Part shown: in pieces, positions 51,401-60,570 of the stretch
Position numbering within the stretch: the stretch's first letter is position 1
Layout of the letters: every line of letters begins with the position of its first letter
Source of the DNA: Struthio camelus
Lineage: Eukaryota > Chordata > Aves > Struthioniformes > Struthionidae
Assembly: GCF_040807025.1 (NCBI RefSeq)
Contig: NC_090942.1
Location: 39,386,911 to 39,450,910 of the forward strand
Length of the DNA stretch: 64,000 nucleotides
Direction of reading: 5' to 3'
Notes under the pieces: model-generated
Told to the model about the DNA's origin: nothing
The model's input: the letters and a program-made list of their open reading frames with translations, nothing else
The model's database searches: none
Program-made: the position numbers and the translations under genes

Positions 51401-54400
51401 CATAAAACAAACTGCCAATGCCATTTTAGTTAGGTATTTGTTGACTTTATTCAGCCTAATTTACTGAAACCTTTTTTCTTCCCAGTCACATGAACTATAA
51501 AAGTTTTCTTGAAAACAGGAATCAACTAATTATGACATAATAAGAATACCATTTAGTGGCAGACCACTTACTCTTCAGAAAAAACTGTAACTGAAACCGT
51601 GCATTTCACAGCTAAAACCTCACATATTTAAGTTTGGCTTCTAATATAAATACGGATCATATATTTTTTCATTAACTCATCAAACAGAACACTCACCACT
51701 ATAAAAAGCACATTTGTTTAAACAACAGCTAAATATTTGGTATTTACATTCAAAAAATATAGGTGCTCAGAGAAGACCCCAAAGTAAATGCCAAAAAAAA
51801 TTACAGTAGTCATATATATGCTGAAATCCTAGAAGGGAAAATTTCCCTGCTGTATCTCACCCAACCTCTGAAGATACATCCGTGCTGCATATTTAGCCAG
51901 GTTCCTGCTGTCTGTCCACAAGCAAGCCTTCGGCCTGGATTACAGATCCCGCCCAGCTGGGCTCGGAGAATCCTCCCTAGCCCATAGAGACGTCTGCCTC
52001 ACAAGGCGAGCTCTGATTTCAACCTCTGAGAAGCACAGATACTAGACTAGTAGCTCTCTCTCAGTAAAGATTGGGGTTTATCGCTTTCTTATCCTCTGCT
52101 TCAGTTCAAAATCAAACAGGATATCTTAAAATATATGAAGTGAACCTGTTTGACTTTATCCTGGACACCATGAAGGAAATACCTCACACAGCTAGTATTG
52201 TTTCAGCTGGTAGGAAGCAACTGCTAAGAGTGCATGGTCTGCTCTCTCTCATTTGAGATTCAAATCCCTAATCTGGTCACAAAGTAGAAGATTAGTAAAT
52301 CTGTACAACAAAGCTCAGTATCGGTCATAAAAGCAGCAATCTAAAAAGTATTCAGTTGTCCAGATCATTTTCTCTTCTAGTGGAAAGAGCAGAGGCAGAA
52401 CTGGAACAACTCCAGAGAGCAGAGGATAAGGCAAGTACAGCAGCAGAGGGCTTGATTAAGATGAGGCAGAGTATGGCTCATGCACCTAAAGAAAGTTAAA
52501 CGGGTAGAGAGGATTACTGTTTTTCACAAAGTTACGTCTATTCTAAGCAGTTGCTTCTTTCTCAATGAAAAAAAAAAAAAAAAACTGAGAAGCTGTAAAT
52601 TTAATGGAGCATTTTGTCAGTTTGATTATCTCCTCAGAAGAAGTTTGCTTCCCCACAGGCCCTTGCTTGAAAGCAATCTGATTTGCAAACAAGCATGTAA
52701 AAATAGCACTGTTACTCGCTCCACAGGAAAAAACAAATTGTTAGTACTTATTCCTAAGAAGCTTTCCTCCACGACTCTCAAAAGCACTGCATATGCATTG
52801 AGCAAAATTCAGCCTACTGCATTAAAACAGTAAGAAACACAAATTGACTGCTTATTCCATTTCTGGGTAAAAACAGATGATGAACGTTCAACGAGTATTT
52901 TCCTCCATATTAATCAATTTAAAAGCAGTACTAACCCAAATGTTAGTATTTCATATTTGATACTGAAATCTAGACATATTTATCCTAATAAAAAAAAAGA
53001 ATCAAGAGCAGCATCTTCTATTTTTAGCAGGAATGTTACCAACCTGATGGAAGCATTTTTAAGGTACAAATACAACTTGTTAACGGCACACAATTTAATA
53101 AGTTTTAATCTATACATCTTACCAAGTCTCATTAACTCTCAATGTGTGTGAAACAGAAGATGCACTGGTATATTCTAAACACCTTTGTAGCTTCTTTGCT
53201 TCACCTGAGCAACAGAAGAATCCTTTCTCCAACATTCAGTAATCAAAAAAAATATACATTTTTCCAGAAAAACTAAAATTTTCTATCAGGTTGATTTCTT
53301 CCTACAGTTTTTTAGCACAGTATAAGGCGGTATATTGTTTTTAAAAAGCTAAATCCTATTTCCTATGTTCAAGTTATCACAGCAAATATATCACAATTTC
53401 TGGGCAATTGCAGAAGGCAGATCCCATTCTTAGAAAAAGCTGTACATAGGTAATACTCTGTATCGATGAAGGGACCTTCAACAGGCAACACACTGCAGGA
53501 CTGGTACTGTAATTATTTCCATCCTTGAAATGGATGGCTTTCAAGGTAACCAGTTCTCGGATCTGTCATCACATGTTACTGCCAAGTAATATGCAACCAA
53601 CTGCAGCTAATCACAATATAAATGGCATCTGTTACGCAATCATGCAATATTTTATCCCATGTCCACATTGTAAAACATGAAAGACGAGTACCGGTTTAAG
53701 AGGAATATAAGGCTACTGAAAACACATGGAAAAATAAATTCTCACTTTACTGAAGTTTGGAAAAGGTTTTAAGCCAAATTTACCTTTTACAATGTGTGCA
53801 CTGTCATTCTCTCAGATGGATAACAAAAGATTAGACCAGTTTTTACTTTCAACCATTTAGTTCCTACAATATTTCAGTTGCAAATAGTAGCAAAAAACAT
53901 CTTTTTTAAACATCCCAGAACAAAAAAAAAAAAAATCACATTGACACTTCTGACACTTTGTCTTTAGTTTTACAGAAATAAAAGTTCATGAAGCCTTGAT
54001 GGTGATTTCAGTGTATGATTCAGTTATAGGTTAAGAGCCTGTTTTCATTAATTACCAGATGTTAAAAGCAACACAGATCAGCACAACAAAAGTCAGTTTA
54101 CAGAAGACTAAGGGATGCAGCCAGTTTACAGAACCCTGTGGTAAAATCACTGAAAGATAAGTTACATTAACAGAGACACAGTACAAAGACCACTTATAGA
54201 TTATTTTTATGATTTCCTCAGCATTTTCAGTTTCCACATTATAAAAGATGAAGACTCTACCCCCTCAAGAAAGCAGATAACCACAGATACTTAGTTTATT
54301 CAAAGGCACTCCACTTTTTTTTTTTCTTTTGAATTGGCTAGATATCAAGTTGATATTGCTTTCATCATTTGCTGGCCTAAGAGTCTCTTCAAAAGTTCAG

Positions 54401-54439
54401 GTAACACAATGATAAATTATAGTTGGTGGCCAACCCCTT

Positions 54440-54460
54440 CCCCCCCCCCCCCCCCCCCCC
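54440..54460. repeat. Poly-C tract just past the LLPH 3' end
   Basis: A run of 21 C on the plus strand is poly-G on the LLPH-sense strand. It begins about 24 bp downstream of the nearest LLPH poly(A) signal and may act as a G-rich auxiliary element or transcriptional pause site. It may also be an unreliable length in the assembly. Confidence 0.95.
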
Positions 54461-54483
54461 AAAACATGTACTTATTTGGGATC

Positions 54484-54489
54484 TTTATT
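54484..54489 (-). terminator. Candidate LLPH poly(A) signal AATAAA
   Basis: The minus-strand AATAAA lies about 42 nt past the LLPH stop, with a G-rich region immediately downstream. A second AATAAA on the minus strand at 54,295-54,300 could serve a longer 3' UTR. Which one is used cannot be told from sequence. Confidence 0.5.
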
Positions 54490-54530
54490 TTGTAATTTAA
54501 TTATTCACCATTTTACAAAATTCCTCGAGT

Positions 54531-54694
54531 CTACCAGGCTAAGCCTTTGGCCAACTTTGACTTTTTTTTCCCTTTAACACGCTGTGCCTTGAGCTTCTTT
54601 TTCTGCCTGGAATTCATCCATATTGGGTACTGTCCATGCTGGTCTAGAAGAGTTTTTTTGTTTCTTTTATTATCTGTGTCCATTTTGCAGTCAT
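54531..54694 (-). CDS. LLPH: LLPH last coding exon
   Basis: The acceptor TTCTTTTTCAG precedes 54,694. The exon starts with the two bases that complete a split Asp codon, encodes [12 protein letters not shown] (first D split) through the conserved [10 protein letters not shown] block, and stops with TAG at 54,531-54,533. Its 164 bases plus the 181 of the first coding exon make 115 codons, so the frame is intact. Confidence 0.97.
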
Positions 54695-57600
54695 CTGAAA
54701 AAGAAAGGTATTTATAGTCAGTAAAATACAAGAATCAGCTTCATAGAAGCTATTTCATTACTAGATTCACAAGCTTGATAAAAATATCTCTGCATATAAC
54801 ACTACTTGTATAGAGAGAGCTGAAGGCTTTATACATCAAAAGTGCTTTCCAAAACAATTCAACTGCAACCAGGAACTTCAACGGCTGATAGTAAATATGA
54901 AGAATTTCCCCTAAAGGCCCACGTCTGGTCAAAGCACCTTATTCTTCGGTCTGCCATCTGTTCCAATACTGTGTGTCTAAAAACATTGTGTGTGGTCTCC
55001 ATCAAAAGCTGCAACCATGCAGGAAGCCATAAGCTTACTGAAACATATGTACAATTAAACACTTTTAATGATGTAATTTTTAAGATCCAAGAAAATTCTG
55101 AAAAAAATAAATTGAGTGGGAGATGAAGACAGGTAAGCAGAAGAATAGAGAAAAAAGCTGGAATACAATGAGAGTATAAAGCATAAGCCAGTGATGCTAC
55201 ATTTGTCTCAAATAAGTAAGCACAAAGATAAGTCTAATTAGAGGCAGAAAGAGAGAGTTAATCTCTAGGATCAGGAAGACTGTATGCAATATGGTCACTC
55301 CTCAGAAGGCTGTCTCCAGCTAGCTAACCCCACAGGAACTGCAACTCTCGGTGAAACAAGGGTACAAGCGGAATACCTTGTTCATAAACACAGATCTGAA
55401 CTGTACTCTAGTAACTTGTTTCCAAACCTTCCACGTGCAACCGCAAAAGCTCTATCATGAGCTTTTACAGAGAGGAAAAAACCAAGACTTTGTTATGCCT
55501 GTCTGATGTTGGGAGACAAAGTTCACCAGGGTAACGCCAACATGCTGCTTCAATAGAGGAAGCGTGTCAGTATAGAGTGGAGCATGCAGGCAGTCTAGAG
55601 GAATCTGTACCCCAGAGATGCATTTAGGGAGCCCAAACGCTGAGACATGAATACTTTTAGTCAGCAGAGAATCAGCACAGGGGCCTACTGCCAGCTGGCA
55701 CAACTGAAGGCCAATCTGGCAAAGGATAGGCAGTAAAAAGAGTCCCAGCTTCAGAGACCTCCTGAGACATCAGAGAAACACAACATGAGGCCTTCTTAAT
55801 AGTGTTGTTTTCCAAATGTCACAGAAGGAGAGAGGGCCTGCCTCAGACCAAAGTGCCAGATGTTGTGAGCAGGGCTAACTCAGGGAGGGGAGGGAAGTTT
55901 GAGTGGATGTGGAGAACACAGAAACAGGCAGTGAGAACTGCTCCTGCTCATATAAAGTGCAATTAGTTGGCAGTTCAGAACTGAACTATTACACTTCTTT
56001 CTCTAAAGAAGAATAGCTAAAAGATAGGAACCATGGTACCAAGCACTGTGAAGAACAAGCATCAGCATGAGTTACACAATGCAAGAAATTGTGAATGTAA
56101 AAGGAGAAATCCATCTCTCTCTCTCTCTCTATTCCAAACTGAGGCTTCCCAAACAAAGCAACAATCAACAAAAACAGTCCACACCTATGAACCAGGTTGT
56201 ATAAATATTGTTTAGGAACCCTTTGCCTTCAGTCAATTAATTCATAACTTCAAATATAGTTAGTGTGTTGGTTAAGGATTTCTGTCAAAGTCAGTCTATT
56301 CCTAAATATAAAACAGATATATAAAAAAAAAACCTACTACCAACAACAAAAAAACCACACGCACACCACCCTAAGTGCCTCTACAGAAGCTGCTTCTCTG
56401 GATTCCTGTCCTATCAAATGAGCACAGTTAAACTGTGAGGGGAATTGGCTTTTGACCGCAAAAAAAGTATATCTCCACAATAAAAGCATGCTGCAACATT
56501 AACTAGACAAAAAAATGCTCTTGAACAAAGACTATCACTATTTACATAGTGCAACGTTTTCAGCATACTTTGCAATCTCAAGGATACTGTAGAAATCAGG
56601 AGCAGGAAGAAACCTACCAAATAGGAGGTCCAAGGACATAAGGAAAACCTATCAAAGAGGTAAGAGAAAGAGAAAGGGACAAGAAAAAAGCTATAAAAGC
56701 AGGAACTAGCAATGGATTCAGATATGATTATCATGAAAGATATCTGCATGCCCACAAAGTTTTAAAAACAGCTACAAAACTGTTTTTGAGTGAAGGCCAT
56801 CATTTTTTCTAATAATCTAAACTGAAAAAAATTACGTTGCAAAAAATAGCCTGAAGTAACACAGGAAAATATCGCTTATGCACCTATACACTTTCTTAGG
56901 CTGGCAAAACATTCACCTATCAGGATGAAGCTTTCCCCGTACTTCAGTCCTTCATAACGTTTTGCAACGACGTAGACTTTCCTGTGTCCAGAAAAGGTTC
57001 ATACTGAAGACACCTCTCAAAGAGGACACCACTCTCCATGAAATGTCAAAGTGCAGCATATTTGAGGCTGCTATTCCTCTACAGGAATAGAAGGCTGGGT
57101 GAAATTGGTCACTGTACAAAAGTTAACAGCAGACTTTGAAGGGAGTACAGGAATAATAAATAGCCAGGCATTTGCTTCAGGGTTTAAAGATAAAGGTATT
57201 TCTTCCAGCTTCAGCATCAGTGTCAAAAAGCCAGTAACGTTCCAAAACATTTTGGAACTCAAACTCAAACAAACCTGTAAAGAACAGGACATCTGGTTTA
57301 CAGGACAAACTAGAACCACAGTCTTCTAACTTCCACATTCAATATAATTTACAGGCTCTTCTATTCAGCTTAACAACATTCCCAATCTTTCCCAATTCTT
57401 GAACCACTGACAAAACTGGCTGCATGACTGATAGTGATTACTAGTGTTATTTCAAATCCTTGCTGAGACAACTGAACTACCATGTCTCAACAGACCTCTG
57501 CATCCCACACAAAAAGCTTACATCAGCAACATTACAACAGCTTAAGTGACATAAGTTGGAGAAGAGAACAGGACTGATTTAGTTTGGACTGCAGTTTCAG

Positions 57601-58686
57601 CAAGGGAAGGTGTCTTTTATGATTCCTGTCTGGTATGTAGCAATTTAAAATTTGTTTCCACTTAACCTGGATCACTTCTTTGTAGACAACAGCCTATAAA
57701 AGGAACAGAGAGAAAGACCATCCATTTATGGATAATGCCATCCACTCCAATACCATGTGCAATGAATGCAGCCTTAATTAGCATACAAAAACAGGGTCCC
57801 CGCTGCCCCAATAGTGAGATATTACATTTAAAAGGAAGAATCACTCCATCTTTCATAAAATCTCTGCAAAATGCTCTTAGCTTTAGGCCCAACTTTTATA
57901 CTTTTTCTTTCCTCCTTAGACTGGAAGGGAAGTTGTGCCCTTTTTCTAGCTTAACAGCAAAGACGTAGATGCGACTGGAACAAAATGCTCAAGAAAGTAA
58001 TGAATTCACATTCACCTGATGTCCTGACAAAGAGCTGTACATCCAGAAGCCGTCACATGCTTTAAATCAAGTGTTAACAAGCTCAGTCCACAAGCAACTG
58101 GACACAATACCCAAATTAAGTTGCTACATGACTAGACTCAATTTAATTCAATTTAATAGCATGTGTCGGCTTTAAAAGATAAAAATTTTGCTTTTCAAAT
58201 CACTGCTCTAAATATTCAACAAGCAGAACTTTAGTCATGACGGTGAAAATCAGAAGAACAATAATAAGTAACACTGCAGGATGGCCCTGCCCCGGGAGGG
58301 CAGCAACAGGAAAAACTGGGGCAGTGCAAAACAAGCTAAGAAAAGGAGGAATAAAAGACGTCCTGGCACATAAAAAGGCAGGTCTTAAGGCAACCAGCGG
58401 CGCTCTTGACGCCCGGCCCGGACAACGCAGCACCCGCCGGGGCCTACGCTGGTTTCTCCGCAAGGCCCGGTAACTTCAGCGCCGCCAAGCGACGGCCCAA
58501 CTCACCTCCCTGCTCGAGGACTTTCTGCGGGGGGAGGACGGTCGCCACCTCCTTGACCTCCTCCATGACCACGTCCGCGTTGGTTCGCAGGATACTTTTC
58601 AGCCTCTCCAGCTCCTTGGGCGCGTTCTTCTTCCTCTTCTCCGCCCGCATCTTCCTCTTCCATTTGCTCCTCAGGCTCTTCGCCAT
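54531..58686 (-). CDS. LLPH: LLP homolog (learning-associated protein), spliced gene span
   Basis: This is a small basic nuclear/nucleolar protein of the LLP family. Family knowledge links it to pre-60S ribosome assembly and, in mammals, to CTCF binding and neuronal dendrite growth. Two coding exons (58,506-58,686 and 54,531-54,694) join in phase 1 to give 114 residues. The N-terminus [14 protein letters not shown] is very lysine/arginine-rich and nearly identical to the mammalian protein as I remember it. It is followed by [13 protein letters not shown] and an acidic stretch, [12 protein letters not shown]. The C-terminal exon carries the family signature [16 protein letters not shown], a second basic cluster, and ends AKGLAW. 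The human protein is 129 residues; this one is shorter in the variable middle and in the basic tail. The start at 58,686 is chosen because it matches the conserved N-terminus, with G at -3 and +4. The gene lies directly downstream of TMBIM4 in the same orientation. Confidence 0.97.
54695..58505 (-). other. LLPH intron between the two coding exons
   Basis: A 3.8-kb intron bounded by GTGAGT at 58,505 and CAG at 54,695-54,697. It is mostly AT-rich, with a CT microsatellite at about 56,113-56,131 and A-rich stretches near 56,325-56,350. No further coding exon, RNA gene or transposon was recognised in it. The part nearest exon 2 (58,270-58,505) is in the CpG island. Confidence 0.85.
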
Positions 58687-58689
58687 GTC
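58506..58689 (-). CDS. LLPH: LLPH first coding exon
   Basis: Coding begins at 58,686. The acceptor CTCACCGCAG ends at 58,690, leaving only three 5' UTR bases (GAC) before the ATG in this exon. The exon ends GGGAG before the donor GTGAGTTG at 58,505. It contributes 60 full codons plus one base. Reading past the donor gives a GC-rich extension with no family similarity, which supports splicing here. Confidence 0.93.
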
Positions 58690-59074
58690 CTGCGGTGAGG
58701 GAGCGGGGAAACGGTGAGGGCGAAGGGGCCGGCCGCCGCGGGGAGCCCCCCCGGGGAAGCCGTTACGGCCGCGCGGGGCGCCGTTGCCACCCCCGCCCCC
58801 TCCCCCCAACGGCCCGGCGGGCAGTACGCGAGCGCGTGGGGGGCGCCCCTCCCCCCCCAGCCGCGCACGAGGCCCCTCGCCCACCCACCAGCACGCCCGC
58901 CGCTGTCGCTCTCTGCGCAGGCGCGGGGCGACGCAAGCGGGACGTCAGGGGAGTCACGTGAGGGGGGAAGCCGTGCCTCCCCTCAGCTTCCCTGCGCCCC
59001 GCCCAACGTGGGGGGGGGCTCTACCGTAAATCTCCTAGTGCGCCGGCATCCGCGGTTTCCGGGGCACACCTTAC
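58690..59074 (-). other. Probable LLPH 5' UTR intron
   Basis: A 385-bp GC-rich interval runs from a strong donor, CAG|GTAAGG (intron starts 59,074), to the acceptor three bases before the LLPH start codon. Both ends match consensus. It implies a non-coding first exon ending at 59,075. I inferred it from signals alone; other donors in the island are possible. Confidence 0.55.
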
Positions 59075-59220
59075 CTGGGCGAGCGAGCACGCCCCGCTGC
59101 CGTATTTCCACCCCGGAGCGCCTGCTGGCACAGAGCTGGTGCCGCAGGGCCAGGGGTGTCAGCCAGCGCCGCTTCTGCCTTTGAAGGGCTGCGGGGAGGG
59201 ACGACAAAACGAACACATCC
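59075..59220 (-). other. Probable LLPH non-coding first exon (5' limit unknown)
   Basis: Only the 3' edge is supported, by the GTAAGG donor following 59,075. The upstream limit is set by the likely TMBIM4 cleavage site at about 59,225. No protein would be encoded. The true start may be anywhere within this interval. Confidence 0.4.
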
Positions 59221-59244
59221 CCTCATAAGGAAAAAGTGAAGCTT

Positions 59245-59250
59245 TATTTT
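59245..59250 (-). terminator. Candidate TMBIM4 poly(A) signal AATAAA
   Basis: The minus-strand AATAAA is followed 20-45 nt downstream by a GT/T-rich element (ATGTGTTCGTTTTGTCG), the classical arrangement for cleavage and polyadenylation. It would give a 3' UTR of about 1.1 kb and place the TMBIM4 end at about 59,225. An earlier AATAAA at 60,210-60,215 would give a short 3' UTR of about 150 nt; both may be used. Confidence 0.65.
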
Positions 59251-60363
59251 TGGTTATTTCCACACATTTCTCAACGAAACCTTAAGACAGAAAAGAGAAA
59301 TCATCGCACATGCTCAAAACAAACAATTTGCAGACTTCCTTTGTCAGCATCCCCCAGTAAAAATTCCAGCACGGAGAGTACACATAGCCATGAAACATCC
59401 TGTTTTTTTAATGCAAGAAATACATATCACTTTGGCTTTTTGCCACTGGCGTGACAGGTGAAAGGCAAATAATACTTCAGACTTCAACACTAAATATTAA
59501 GCAGGAAATCATTTGAAAATTTTTTACCCTGCCTGCCCTTTCAGAAGTGCAACAGCCTGGAAAGCAGCCACTGTCATGGTGCTTCTGCCCAATTAGCAAG
59601 TGCTTGCTGGCCAAGTGATGGCTTACATTTTTCATTCTCCGCCCCCTGAAACTCTCCCCTCCATGGAGCTGCACGAAAAGATTAAAGCGTTTTCCAATTT
59701 TTAATGGCAGATAATTAATCTTAATATATGCAAGTTGTAAGATGCCAGATTGCATCTTTAAATGATTTTTCAGACTACTGAAAGATAAGCAATAAATAAC
59801 TCTTAATAAATGAAGAACATTCCCTTGAAGTGTTTTACTACTCTCTCTGCTTACATAATAATCCGATAGCCCACAACAGAAACAGAACCTCTCCTTCAGA
59901 GAGGGTATTCCCTTTCACCAAACAAAAAACAAGAGAAATATTACCTTATTAAATCATTGCATAATGATAAACTCAGAGTACATTTATGCTAGACACACAT
60001 AACCCCAAGGGAACCATTTCCAGCAGCTACAGAATAGCAGACAGAGGCTTTCTGATAGCTTATTCTAGAGCAACCAGAAGCTGGCAACTGTTTTGATCAT
60101 GAATTATGGAAAGTGCAAATTAAGTTAAGTAATTAAAGTGACTGAAATGGCTACAGCTTGTTAACTAACAGACATTCTGGAGAAGAATTTTCAGCTACGT
60201 GAAAAGCCTTTTATTTCTAGGTTGGGATCAATATTCATGGAATGAAAAAGTAATAAAGATGCAGCCTCTAGAAGCTAAAACTACACAGTTTGTAGATCAC
60301 CCAAACCAACACTATTTAGGTACTTAACTTTATATACGCTATATTCAAGCCCTAGCGCTTTGA
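59251..60363 (-). other. Probable TMBIM4 3' UTR
   Basis: AT-rich sequence between the TMBIM4 stop and the distal poly(A) signal. No open frame here resembles a protein. Extent depends on which poly(A) signal is used. Confidence 0.55.
60210..60215 (-). terminator. Alternative proximal TMBIM4 poly(A) signal
   Basis: AATAAA on the minus strand about 150 nt after the stop codon. The downstream sequence is less clearly GT-rich than at the distal signal. Confidence 0.35.
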
Positions 60364-60570
60364 TTATTTTTTATTAAATGCCTCTAGTAAACGCAGCAGA
60401 TGTAAGAACAGATTGATGATGTCCAGGTAAAGATTGATTGCAGCCAATATGTACTCTTCAGGGGATAATTTGTGCATCAGCAAATGAGTGTCATAAATAA
60501 TAAATCCACAGAACAGAAGCGCTCCAGCAGCAGCAAACACCAACTCTATTGTCTCACTATAAAAAAACAG
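60364..60570 (-). CDS. TMBIM4: TMBIM4 last coding exon
   Basis: The acceptor TTTGCCTCCAG precedes 60,570 and the exon starts in phase 0 with [10 protein letters not shown]. It holds the last two or three membrane segments with both family aspartates, then EAFNKK and TAA at 60,364-60,366. It gives 68 residues. Confidence 0.97.
   Translation of the reverse strand: MFFYSETIELVFAAAGALLFCGFIIYDTHLLMHKLSPEEYILAAINLYLDIINLFLHLLRLLEAFNKK

Larger units (their letters stand above)
47721..54294. other. Gene-free DNA downstream of LLPH
   Basis: No exon supported. It holds a GT/AC palindromic microsatellite (48,117-48,166), a run of 17 G (48,480-48,496), CT/GA-rich sequence at 49,770-49,830, and A homopolymers near 52,568 and 53,921. 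Sequence at 48,838-48,935 may belong to the same family of old repeats as 20,247-20,343, but this is weak. Much of 50-54 kb is ordinary AT-rich sequence. An alternative, more distal LLPH 3' end could extend into it. Confidence 0.45.
58380..59190. promoter_or_regulatory. CpG-island promoter of LLPH
   Basis: Dense CpG and GC from about 58,380 to 59,190 cover the LLPH first coding exon and its upstream intron. Visible sites include an NRF1-like TGCGCAGGCGC (58,914-58,924), a palindromic E-box TCACGTGA (58,954-58,961; USF/MITF/TFEB type) and an ETS-type TTCCGG (59,057-59,062). There is no TATA box at a suitable place. This fits a housekeeping, broad-start promoter. The transcription start is probably at or just above 59,080-59,220, so the E-box and NRF1 sites may be just downstream of it, in the first intron. 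Confidence 0.8.

Noticed and set aside
52375..52490. GCAGAG-rich segment whose translation resembles coiled-coil protein
   Set aside because: Purine-rich sequence readily gives Glu/Ala/Gln peptides; no splice context or family match supports an exon.
1..54294. HMGA2 exons or its let-7-target 3' UTR
   Set aside because: I looked by eye for the AT-hook exons, the acidic C-terminal exon and clustered CTACCTCA sites and found none.
58444..58884. Single 146-codon open frame extending LLPH at both ends
   Set aside because: The N-terminal extension is glycine/arginine-rich GC-island sequence crossing a splice acceptor, and the C-terminal extension reads through a consensus donor. Only the middle 60 codons match LLPH.
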